This document shows, piece after piece, positions 1-7,125 of a DNA stretch of 18,829 nucleotides. This DNA comes from WS-7 sp035635575 (GTDB lineage: Bacteria; Eisenbacteria; RBG-16-71-46; SZUA-252). Both the position numbers and the translations under genes were made by a program. A model generated the notes under the pieces. That model was not told the origin of the DNA. It made no database searches and saw only the letters and a list, made by a program, of their open reading frames with translations. The stretch lies in contig DASQAV010000030.1 of NCBI GenBank assembly GCA_035635575.1, positions 1 to 18,829 of the forward strand, written 5' to 3'. The first letter of the stretch is position 1. Every line of letters begins with the position of its first letter.

Positions 1-9
1 CGGACTCAT
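1..9 (-). other. possible start of a further operon gene, cut by the window edge
   Basis: The stop of livF (TGA at 8-6) overlaps an ATG at 9-7 in the ATGA arrangement used repeatedly in this window. The visible codons would read Met-Ser-Pro. Only three codons are present, so nothing can be said about the product, and the ATG may be chance. Its support is the coupling habit seen at the livM/livG, PPIase/DUF151 and carbonic-anhydrase/binding-protein junctions. Confidence 0.25.
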
Positions 10-722
10 CCCGCGCCCCCCAGATAGGCCTCCTGCACGAAGGGATTGTTCAACAGGGCCTGCGCCTTGTCCGCCATGCAGACCGCCCCGGTCTCCAGAA
101 CATACCCCTGGTCCGCGGTGGCCAGAGCCATGCGGGCGTTCTGCTCCACCAGGACGATCGTGGTTCCCCGCGACCGGATCTCCCGGATCACCGAGAAGAT
201 CTCGCGCACGAGAATCGGCGCGAGCCCCAGCGAGGGCTCGTCCATGAGAAGCACCGTGGGCCTCGCCATGAGCGCCCGTCCGATGGCGAGCATCTGCTGC
301 TCCCCTCCGCTCAGGGTCCCCGCGGACTGGCGGCGCCGCTCGTCCAGCCTCGGGAAGAGATGGAAGATCTTCTTCAGGTCCTCGGCGATTCCGGCGCGGT
401 CGCGCCTCAGATAGGCGCCCAGCTCCAGATTCTCGAGCACCGTGAGGTTGGCGAACACGATCCTTCCCTCGGGCACGTGCGAGATGCCCGCCCGGACGAT
501 CTCGTGCGCCTTCATGCCCCGAAGCGACTTGCCGCGAAACTGGATCTCGCCACGGCTCGGCGGGATCAGCCCCGAGATGGCGCGCAGGGTCGTGCTCTTC
601 CCCGCTCCGTTCGCCCCCACTAGGGTCACGATCGTGCCCTCGTCCACCACGATCGAGACGCCCTTGAGCGCGTGGATCGCCCCGTAGTGGACGTGGAGAT
701 CGGTGAGTGCCAGGAGGCTCAA
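6..722 (-). CDS. livF: LivF, branched-chain amino acid type ABC transporter ATPase
   Basis: This 238-residue cytoplasmic ATPase is one of the two nucleotide-binding subunits that power the importer formed with LivH, LivM and LivG. Walker A is GANGAGKST at residues 36-44, the ABC signature LSGGEQ at 137-142, and Walker B VLLMDEP at 157-163. The usual switch histidine is replaced by Gln in the motif VEQN, which is normal for LivF and helps tell it from LivG. The start is TTG at 722-720. It shares bases with the livG stop (TTGA) and follows the purine-rich GGGGAGGAG a few bases upstream, so translational coupling is likely. Length and motif order are normal for the family. The transported substrate cannot be read from the ATPase. 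Confidence 0.96.
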   Translation of the reverse strand: MSLLALTDLHVHYGAIHALKGVSIVVDEGTIVTLVGANGAGKSTTLRAISGLIPPSRGEIQFRGKSLRGMKAHEIVRAGISHVPEGRIVFANLTVLENLELGAYLRRDRAGIAEDLKKIFHLFPRLDERRRQSAGTLSGGEQQMLAIGRALMARPTVLLMDEPSLGLAPILVREIFSVIREIRSRGTTIVLVEQNARMALATADQGYVLETGAVCMADKAQALLNNPFVQEAYLGGAG

Positions 723-1489
723 GGCTCCTCCCCGAGGTATGCCTCGATCACCTTGGGATCGCGCCGGATCTCCTCCGGAGTGCCCTCGGCGATCTTGACC
801 CCGTAGTCCAGCACGGCCACCCTCTCGCAGATGCCCATGACCACCTTCATGTCGTGCTCGATCAGGAGCACCGTGAGCTTGTGGCGCTCGCGGATCTCGA
901 GGATCAGTCTCATCAGCGCTTCGGACTCCGGACCATTCATGCCGGCGGCGGGCTCGTCCAGGAGGAGGAGCTTGGGCTCGGTCGCGAGCGTGCGCGCGAT
1001 CTCGAGACGGCGCTGCTCCCCGTAGGGCAGCGAGCGTGCTTCGCTCGACGCGTATTTCGTGAGGCCGAAGGCCTCGAGGAGCGCTTCCGATTGATGCAGG
1101 ATATGCCGCTCTTCCGCTGCGGATCGAGACGTGGCGAAGACGCTGTCCACGAGGCCCACGCCGCCGTGCAGATGGCAGGCGATGCGGACGTTGTCGAGGC
1201 AGCTCAGCGTCGCGAAGAGCCGCGGATTCTGGAACGTGCGCGCGACACCGCGGGCCGCGATCACGTTCGTCGGACGCCCCTGGATGGGCTTTCCCTCGAG
1301 GAGAATGGACCCGCTCGCCGGACGATACACGCCCGTGATCGCGTTGAAGACCGTGGTCTTCCCCGCGCCGTTCGGCCCGATGAGCCCGCCCAGTGTCCCG
1401 CGCGGAAGCTGGTAGTCCAGACCGGAGACCGCCTTCAATCCTCCAAACGTTACCGAGAGCCCGCGGAGCTCGAGGAGCGGCTGGTTCAT
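719..1489 (-). CDS. livG: LivG, branched-chain amino acid type ABC transporter ATPase
   Basis: This 256-residue protein is the second ATPase of the HAAT-family importer. Walker A is GPNGAGKTT at residues 38-46, the signature LPYGEQ at 154-159 (the LivG variant of LSGGQ), Walker B LLLLDEP at 174-180, and the switch histidine is His212 in LIEHDM. AAGMN directly after Walker B is also typical of LivG. The open frame extends far upstream, but the ATG at 1489-1487 is the right start: the protein then begins MNQPLLELRGLSVTFGG at the normal family position, and the ATG overlaps the livM stop as ATGA. The livF start overlaps its own stop, so both junctions look coupled. Confidence 0.96.
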   Translation of the reverse strand: MNQPLLELRGLSVTFGGLKAVSGLDYQLPRGTLGGLIGPNGAGKTTVFNAITGVYRPASGSILLEGKPIQGRPTNVIAARGVARTFQNPRLFATLSCLDNVRIACHLHGGVGLVDSVFATSRSAAEERHILHQSEALLEAFGLTKYASSEARSLPYGEQRRLEIARTLATEPKLLLLDEPAAGMNGPESEALMRLILEIRERHKLTVLLIEHDMKVVMGICERVAVLDYGVKIAEGTPEEIRRDPKVIEAYLGEEP

Positions 1490-2469
1490 GACCCGAGCGC
1501 CGGATCCGGCTTCATCCTCGGGGGCCGGAGGCGGAGCGTGAGCTCGCGCCGGCCCAGGATGCCCTGGGGACGCGCGATCATCAGCACGATCAGGAGGAGC
1601 GAATAGATGATGAGGCGCTCGGCGCTCGCGAAGCGGAGGAGCTCCGGAAGCGCCGTCAGGACCGTCGCTCCCAGGATCGACCCGGTCAGGCTGCCCATCC
1701 CTCCCAGCACGACCATGATGACGACCTCGATCGATTTCATGAAGGTGAAGCTGTTCGTGTGGAGGTACGTGTAGTGGGAGAAGAGCGCTCCCGCGACCCC
1801 CGCGAAGAACGCGCCGATCACGAAGGCGGTGACCTTGTAGCGGGTGGTGGGCACCCCCAGCGCTTCCGCCGCGATCTCGTCCTCGCGGATCGCGAGGAGC
1901 GCGCGTCCATGGTAGGAGCGCATCAGATTCCGGATCACGGCGTACGTGAGCCAGGCGCCGCCCAGGACCCACGCCAGATTCGTCCGCGTCGGGACCCCCG
2001 CGAAGCCGCGCGCGCCGCCCACCGCGTCGATGTTCAGGATGGCCACGCGGATGATCTCGCCGAATCCCAGCGTCACGATGGCCAGGTAGTCTCCGCGAAG
2101 GCGCATCGACGGGAGCCCGACCAGAAATCCCGCGACCGCGGACACCAGCCCTCCCACAAGAATTGCAATCAGGAAGGCGCCCGCCGCGGCAATGCCCGTC
2201 TCCGCCGAGCGGCCGAACCAGACCGGAACGGCGTAGACCGTGTACGCGGCCGAGGCGTAGGCACCGACGGCCATGAAGCCCGCGTGTCCGATCGAGAACT
2301 GCCCCGTGATCCCGTTCACCAGATTCAGGCTCAGGGCCAGGATCACGTTGATGGAGCAGAGCACGAGGACCCGGTAGATGTAGGCGTTCAGGTACCGGGA
2401 CCCCAGCCAGTCCACGGCGCAGACGACCGCGATCGCGATCCCGGCGCTGAGCAACCGGCGCCAGACCAT
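1486..2469 (-). CDS. livM: LivM, branched-chain amino acid type ABC transporter permease
   Basis: This 327-residue inner-membrane permease pairs with LivH to form the translocation channel. The sequence is dominated by hydrophobic helices. It carries the family hallmark GQFSIGHAGFM at residues 56-66 and the later LGVPTTRYKVTAFVIGAFFAG stretch, which is the coupling-loop region facing the ATPases. The ATG at 2469-2467 overlaps the livH stop as TGATG, and the stop overlaps livG as ATGA. Length is normal. Nothing is missing or broken, so with its neighbours it should form a complete importer. Confidence 0.95.
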   Translation of the reverse strand: MVWRRLLSAGIAIAVVCAVDWLGSRYLNAYIYRVLVLCSINVILALSLNLVNGITGQFSIGHAGFMAVGAYASAAYTVYAVPVWFGRSAETGIAAAGAFLIAILVGGLVSAVAGFLVGLPSMRLRGDYLAIVTLGFGEIIRVAILNIDAVGGARGFAGVPTRTNLAWVLGGAWLTYAVIRNLMRSYHGRALLAIREDEIAAEALGVPTTRYKVTAFVIGAFFAGVAGALFSHYTYLHTNSFTFMKSIEVVIMVVLGGMGSLTGSILGATVLTALPELLRFASAERLIIYSLLLIVLMIARPQGILGRRELTLRLRPPRMKPDPALGS

Positions 2470-3377
2470 CAGACCTTCTCCGCCACGTTCTTGCCCAGGA
2501 GCCCCGCGGGCCGGATCAGGAGCACGGCGATCAGGATCACGAACGCGATCGCGTCTCGATAGGTCGAGGAGATGTATCCCACCACCAGATATTCGGAGAT
2601 GCCCATCAGGAGCCCGCCGATCATGGCCCCGGGGACGCTTCCGATCCCGCCCAGCACCGCTGCCACGAACGCTTTGATGCCCGGCATGATCCCCATCAAG
2701 GGCTCGATCTTGGGATTGGTGAGCCCCACCAGGAATCCCGCGGCCGCCGCGAGCGCCGAGCCGATCGCGAACGTGATCGTGATGATCCGGTCCACCGGAA
2801 TCCCCATCAGGCTGGCCGCGTCGCGATGGAACGCGACGGCGCGCATCGCCTTTCCGGTGCGCGTCCGCTTGATGAAGAGCGTGAGCGCCACCATGAGCAC
2901 GAAGGCGACCACCACGACCGTGATCTGGTGGTTCGTGACCAGCACCCCTCCCGGGAGGGTGATCGTGCGGGGCGCGATCACTTGGGGAAAGAACTTGGGA
3001 TCGGCGCCAAAGACCCGGATCCCGAAATTCTCGAGGAAGAGCGAGACGCCGATGGCGGTGATGAGCGCGGTGAGGCGCGAGGAGCGCCGCACGGGGCGGT
3101 AGGCGAAGAGCTCGATCAGGACCCCGAGGAGGGCGCAGATCGCCATGGAGCCCAGCAGCACGACGGCGGCGATGAGCGGCGAGGCTTCCGTGACGGTGCC
3201 GATGCCCAGGGCGCGCGCCAGGTAATACGCCGCGAAGGCGCCCACCATGTAGACGTCACCGTGCGCGAAGTTGATGAGGCGCAGGGTGCCGTACACCATG
3301 GTGTACCCGAGCGCGATCAGGGCGTAGATGCTGCCCCAGGCGATGCCGTTCGCGAGCTGCTGAAAGAACTCCTGCAC
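2469..3377 (-). CDS. livH: LivH, branched-chain amino acid type ABC transporter permease
   Basis: This 302-residue multi-helix inner-membrane permease is the partner of LivM. The N-terminus QEFFQQLANGIAWGSIYALI and the signature INFAHGD at residues 35-41 are classic LivH features. The start is GTG at 3377-3375. It places the first residue where the family normally begins, and the purine-rich GGAAGGAA lies roughly a dozen bases upstream, a little far for an ideal ribosome site. It follows livK by 27 bases and overlaps livM by one base. A chain ending in a coupled livH-livM-livG-livF set is the usual order for this transporter. Confidence 0.95.
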   Translation of the reverse strand: MQEFFQQLANGIAWGSIYALIALGYTMVYGTLRLINFAHGDVYMVGAFAAYYLARALGIGTVTEASPLIAAVVLLGSMAICALLGVLIELFAYRPVRRSSRLTALITAIGVSLFLENFGIRVFGADPKFFPQVIAPRTITLPGGVLVTNHQITVVVVAFVLMVALTLFIKRTRTGKAMRAVAFHRDAASLMGIPVDRIITITFAIGSALAAAAGFLVGLTNPKIEPLMGIMPGIKAFVAAVLGGIGSVPGAMIGGLLMGISEYLVVGYISSTYRDAIAFVILIAVLLIRPAGLLGKNVAEKV

Positions 3378-3404
3378 GGGCGGCCGGAGGTTCCTTCCCC
3401 GCGC

Positions 3405-4598
3405 TTACGGCTCGACCGTCGCGACGAACTTGTAGCTTCGGTTCTCGATTCCCAGGAACACAGCCGGCTTGACCGCGTTCCGATGCTCGTCGAGCGAGAT
3501 CTTGCCGGTCACGCCGGGAAAGTCCTTCGTCGCCGCGATCAGCGCCGTGAGCTTGGTGCGCGCGGCCTTCTGTTCCAGGTTGGGAGGCCCGGAAAGCGCC
3601 TCGAACGCCTTGGGGTCTTGCTGCTGAAGCTGCTGCATCGCGTTCGTGAGCACGCCGGCGGCGTCATAGGCCAGCGCGGCCAGTCCGTCGGGCGTGGCGT
3701 TGTAGCGCTTGCGATAGCTCTGGACGAAGCTCTGCACGATGGGATTGGGATCGTTCTCGTAGTAGTGGTTCACGAAGTAGGAGCCGTTCAGGGCGTCCTG
3801 CGCGATCTCGAGGAGCCGGTCCGACACCCAGCCGTCCCCGCCGAGCATCGGCACGTTGAGCCCCAGCTCGCGCGCCTGGCGCGCGATGAGTCCGACCTCC
3901 GTGTAGTAGCCCGGGACGAAGATGAACTCCGGCTTCTTGCCCTTGAGGTTGGTGAGCTGGGCCTTGAAGTCCTGATCCCCTTCGCTGTAGGACTCGTCCC
4001 CCACGATCGACCCACCCATGCCCTTGTACGCTTCGGAGAAGTAGTTCGCCAGCCCCACGCTGTAGTCGTTCTTGTTATCGCGAAAGACGGCGCCCTTCGA
4101 GAAGTGGAGGGTGTTCCGGGCGAACTTGGCGATCACCATGCCCTGGAAGGGATCGATGTAGCAGACGCGGAAGATGTGGTCCCCGATCTCGGTCACTTTG
4201 GGATTCGTGGACGAGGGGCTGATCATCGGGACGCCGGCGTTCTGGCAGATGGGCGCCGCGGCCAGGCTGCGGCTCGACGCCACCTCCCCCAGCACCGCGA
4301 CGACGCCGTCCTGCGCGATGAGCTTGTTCACCGCGGTGGCCGCCTCCTCGGGCCGGCTCTGATCGTCCTCCACGAGGACGTGGATCTTCTTCCCGCCGAT
4401 GCCTCCCGAGACGTTCAGGTTGTCCACGAAGAGCTCGATGCCGTTCTTGGACGAGATTCCAAACGTGGCGGTGCTTCCCGTGAGCGATCCGTATTCGCCA
4501 ACCTTGATCTCCGCTTCCCGTTTCGCGCAGCTCTGAAGCGCGAGAAACGCCGCGAAGGTGAAGACGACCGTGGTGAGAATCTTGTTGTAACGGATCAT
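3405..4598 (-). CDS. livK: Leu/Ile/Val-type ABC transporter substrate-binding lipoprotein
   Basis: This 397-residue extracytoplasmic solute-binding protein has the type I periplasmic-binding fold and should deliver ligand to LivHMGF. The N-terminus has a basic start, a hydrophobic stretch and a lipobox ending LQSC with Cys24, so the mature protein is probably lipid-anchored. The binding domain opens with KVGEYGSLTGSTATFG, includes the ligand-site-like ISPSSTNPKVT, and is full length. The ATG at 4598-4596 sits eight bases after GGAGG, a good ribosome site. A 91-base AT-richer leader precedes it. Related proteins bind amino acids, amides, urea or aromatic acids, so the ligand is uncertain and the symbol is by family only. 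Confidence 0.9.
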   Translation of the reverse strand: MIRYNKILTTVVFTFAAFLALQSCAKREAEIKVGEYGSLTGSTATFGISSKNGIELFVDNLNVSGGIGGKKIHVLVEDDQSRPEEAATAVNKLIAQDGVVAVLGEVASSRSLAAAPICQNAGVPMISPSSTNPKVTEIGDHIFRVCYIDPFQGMVIAKFARNTLHFSKGAVFRDNKNDYSVGLANYFSEAYKGMGGSIVGDESYSEGDQDFKAQLTNLKGKKPEFIFVPGYYTEVGLIARQARELGLNVPMLGGDGWVSDRLLEIAQDALNGSYFVNHYYENDPNPIVQSFVQSYRKRYNATPDGLAALAYDAAGVLTNAMQQLQQQDPKAFEALSGPPNLEQKAARTKLTALIAATKDFPGVTGKISLDEHRNAVKPAVFLGIENRSYKFVATVEP

Positions 4599-4689
4599 GG
4601 GGCGAGCCTCCGTGCCGTAAGTGTTTGAATTGAAAGAGAGTTCTCTAAGACAAGATTTCGGGCCACCCTAGCCCAGCCGCCCCTCGCTT
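4599..4689 (-). promoter_or_regulatory. AT-rich leader upstream of the liv operon, likely promoter region
   Basis: This 91-base gap is the largest between prs and the window end. Its middle (about 4620-4655) is clearly richer in A and T than its surroundings. On the minus strand TTGTCT at 4653-4648 could be a -35 box, but no good -10 box lies at the right distance. A short AGAG-TT-CTCT dyad sits at 4637-4646, and GGAGG lies near the livK start. I infer a promoter from position and base composition only. Confidence 0.4.
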
Positions 4690-6075
4690 TCAAGGGGATA
4701 GCGGGGCCGGATCGGCCGGCGACGCTTTCCCGGAGTGGATCACGAACCGCTCGGGCTCGGCCGAGACGGCGGGCCGAAGCGCCCGGAGCTTGCGACCATC
4801 CTCGGAGTCGTAGACCTGCGCGCGCAGCGCCTCGCGGAGCATGGACGCGTTCAGGCTGCCTCGCTCGATGCCCCGAGCCACCGCGAGCCCGACCAGATAC
4901 CCGCGCACCGACATGCGCGTGGGCGGCTCCCCGTACGCGTGCTGGTAGCGGGTCGCGAAGGAATCGCGCACCGCGCCCGTGAGCACGTAATCGGAGGCGA
5001 CGTAGGTGGCACCCTCGAGCGCGGTCCTGGCCTCCGGGTTCATCCCCGTGGGATCCAGCCCGTCGAATCCAAACACACGCACCTTGGGCCAGGCGCTGCC
5101 GAGCTGCGCCGCCGCGATTGCCGAGAGGCGCGCCGGCGCCAGGAGCACCAGCGCCGATGCGCGCTTCTCGCGGAGGGAGGTCAGCGCGCGCGTGAGATCC
5201 ACCGCGTCGGCCGGAACGACCTCCTTCCCCGCCACCGGGATCCCCAGCGTCTTGCAGGCGCCCACCACCGCTTCCGCCCTCGTGGAATCCTCCGGCGTAT
5301 TCGCGACGAGGAGCCCCACGGACCCCCGGGAGTTCGGGGTCGAGAAGCCGCGAAGGAGGGATTCCGCGAGGAGGGAGTTCGCGAGGTGGAGCTGGAAGAC
5401 CGCGTCGCCCAGGATCGCGAGACGCTCGTTCGTCGCCGAGGGCGAGATCAGCACGGCGCCGACGACCTGGCTGGCGGCGGCCAGGGGCGCGGTGTTCGCG
5501 CTGAAGAGCTCGCCGATGAGGATGGACACGCCGTGGTCGCGCAGGAGCCAGCGCGTCTTCCTCGCCCCCACGAGCGGATCTCCCTCCGAGTCATAGAGGA
5601 CCAGCGAGACGTTCGGGGCCCAGTCACGGTTGTGCTCTTCCACCGAGACGCGAAGCCCCTGGACAAAGGTCTTTCCGTAGCGGTCGAACCGGCCCGTGAG
5701 CGGGATGACGACGCCGATCCGGACCAGCCCGGTGGCGGCGCGCCGGATCGCGATCGAGTCGAGGGCGCACGATTCGAAGGAGGCGAGGATCTGCTTGAGC
5801 TTCTTCTGGTCGTCGCCGCGCGCGCCCGCGGCGAGCCCGAGGCGCGCGGCCCAGATCCGCTCCGCGACCCGTGCGGGCGGCTCCAGCCGGTCGAGCTCGG
5901 GCTGACTCACGTACTGGACCGCCCAGGAAGGCGCCTCGGGCGCCGAAGGGCGGTCGAGGAGCCGTGCCTTGAGCTCCGCGGCCTTGGTGGGCGGGTACTG
6001 CTTGGAATCGGGATTGGCGGCGGAAGCGGCGGCGGGACTCAGGATCCAGAGAGCCAGGAGTACCTTGAGGATCAT
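4690..6075 (-). CDS. periplasmic-binding-fold protein with N-terminal extension (PBP-activator-like or ABC binding protein)
   Basis: This 461-residue exported protein starts with a hydrophobic signal ending AAASAA near residue 20. No lipobox cysteine is visible, so it is probably released into the periplasm. Residues about 25-115 form a charged, helical-looking region. A type I periplasmic-binding domain begins near residue 119 with VRIGVVIPLTGRFDRYGK, which matches the opening of Leu/Ile/Val-binding domains, and includes LISPSATNERL. An N-terminal helical region before such a domain recalls LpoA-type activators of penicillin-binding proteins. The livK neighbour instead suggests transport. 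The open frame reaches further upstream, but the ATG at 6075-6073 overlaps the preceding stop as ATGA and puts a signal peptide at the N-terminus. The family is fairly sure; the role is open. Confidence 0.8.
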   Translation of the reverse strand: MILKVLLALWILSPAAASAANPDSKQYPPTKAAELKARLLDRPSAPEAPSWAVQYVSQPELDRLEPPARVAERIWAARLGLAAGARGDDQKKLKQILASFESCALDSIAIRRAATGLVRIGVVIPLTGRFDRYGKTFVQGLRVSVEEHNRDWAPNVSLVLYDSEGDPLVGARKTRWLLRDHGVSILIGELFSANTAPLAAASQVVGAVLISPSATNERLAILGDAVFQLHLANSLLAESLLRGFSTPNSRGSVGLLVANTPEDSTRAEAVVGACKTLGIPVAGKEVVPADAVDLTRALTSLREKRASALVLLAPARLSAIAAAQLGSAWPKVRVFGFDGLDPTGMNPEARTALEGATYVASDYVLTGAVRDSFATRYQHAYGEPPTRMSVRGYLVGLAVARGIERGSLNASMLREALRAQVYDSEDGRKLRALRPAVSAEPERFVIHSGKASPADPAPLSP

Positions 6076-6596
6076 CGGAGCGCGGCGTGCTCGCGCGCGA
6101 GGCGCACGTACCCCTCGGCGGACTCCCGAAGGCGCGCGTGCACCGACTCCGGAATCGGTCCCTTCACCTTCGCGGGCACGCCGGCCAGGAAGGAGCGCGG
6201 GGGGACGCGGGTGCCTTCCAGCACGATACTCCCGGCGCCCACCAGCGATTCCTCGCCGATCACGCAGCCGTCGAGGAGAATGGAGCCCATTCCGATGAGA
6301 CATCGATCCTCGACCGTCACTCCGTGAAGGATGGCGCGATGTCCCACGGTGACCTCGTCTCCGACGACGATCGGCGGACCGCCGCCCGTCAGATGGAGGA
6401 CACAGAGATCCTGGATGTTGGTCCGCCGTCCGATCCGGATCGATCCCACGTCCCCGCGGATCACGGCGCCGTACCAGACGCTCGACGCCTCCCCCAGAAC
6501 GACGTCGCCCACCACGGTGGCGGTGGGCGCGACGAACACGGATGGGTGAATCCTTGGAGTGTGATCCTGAAACGTGAGGAGAAGCGGTCGGTCCAT
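6072..6596 (-). CDS. gamma-carbonic anhydrase-like hexapeptide-repeat protein
   Basis: This 174-residue protein has the left-handed beta-helix repeat of the gamma carbonic anhydrase / PaaY / CaiE group, cytoplasmic and trimeric in known members. The three metal-binding histidines are present: His68 in VLHL, and His86 and His91 in VGHRAILHG. The Arg and Asp in VIRGDV (47 and 49) and the Gln in NIQD match conserved active-site residues of the archaeal enzyme Cam. The acidic loop with the proton-shuttle Glu of Cam is not evident, as in many bacterial homologues, so catalysis is unproven. The ATG at 6596-6594 lies 13 bases after the DUF151 stop without a clear ribosome site nearby. Its stop overlaps the next gene as ATGA. 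Confidence 0.9.
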   Translation of the reverse strand: MDRPLLLTFQDHTPRIHPSVFVAPTATVVGDVVLGEASSVWYGAVIRGDVGSIRIGRRTNIQDLCVLHLTGGGPPIVVGDEVTVGHRAILHGVTVEDRCLIGMGSILLDGCVIGEESLVGAGSIVLEGTRVPPRSFLAGVPAKVKGPIPESVHARLRESAEGYVRLAREHAALR

Positions 6597-6609
6597 GGCC
6601 GCGGGCGCG

Positions 6610-7125
6610 CTAGAGCTCCTCGGGATTGAACTTGCCGAAGTCTTCCGGGTTGAGTCCCTCGAGATAGCGCCGCAGCTCCTCCGCCTTCTCCTCCGCGGTG
6701 CGCTCCAGCTTGGGAGGCGTGATGTTCTCCGCGGCGGACTTCTCGAAGAGCTTGTCCATGATGAAGATCGGCGCGCGGGCGCGGAGCGCGATCGCGATGG
6801 AATCGCTGGGCCGGGCGTCCACCGGAACCGCCCCGGATCCGCCGTCCACGTAGATGTTCGCGAAGAAGGTGCTGTCCTTGAGGTCGGTGATGACCACGCG
6901 GGACACCTTGGCGTTCAGGCTCTCGAGGATCTGGATCATGAGATCGTGCGTGAGCGGACGTGGATATTTCTTGCCCAGGATCTCCATGTGGATGGCGCTC
7001 GCTTCCATCGGTCCGATCCAGATGGGAAGCACTCGGTTCCCCTCGATCTCGTGGAGAAGGACGACGGGACTTTTGGTGCGCTCGTCGATGGCGAGCCCGC
7101 CCACGCGTACCGGGATCATGCTCAT
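6610..7125 (-). CDS. DUF151 bifunctional nuclease-family protein
   Basis: This 171-residue protein matches the DUF151 family (bifunctional nuclease). Recognisable stretches are VVLLHEIEGNRVLPIWIGP near the N-terminus, HDLMIQILESLNAKVSRVVI in the middle, and the motif ARPSDSIAIALRARAPIF. It ends in a charged helical tail finishing PEDFGKFNPEEL. DNase and RNase activity has been reported for plant and some bacterial members, but the role here is unknown. The frame is open well upstream. The ATG at 7125-7123 is chosen because it overlaps the stop of the preceding isomerase gene as ATGA and gives the usual family N-terminus. A second ATG two codons later is possible. Confidence 0.9.
   Translation of the reverse strand: MSMIPVRVGGLAIDERTKSPVVLLHEIEGNRVLPIWIGPMEASAIHMEILGKKYPRPLTHDLMIQILESLNAKVSRVVITDLKDSTFFANIYVDGGSGAVPVDARPSDSIAIALRARAPIFIMDKLFEKSAAENITPPKLERTAEEKAEELRRYLEGLNPEDFGKFNPEEL

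Noticed and set aside
719..1972. Upstream extension of the livG frame to 417 residues
   Set aside because: The added part overlaps livM out of frame and is Arg/Pro/Gly-rich; the ATG at 1489 gives the family N-terminus.
2826..4628. 600-codon plus-strand open frame opposite livH and livK
   Set aside because: The antisense strand of two typical transporter genes; composition is that of a reverse-strand shadow.
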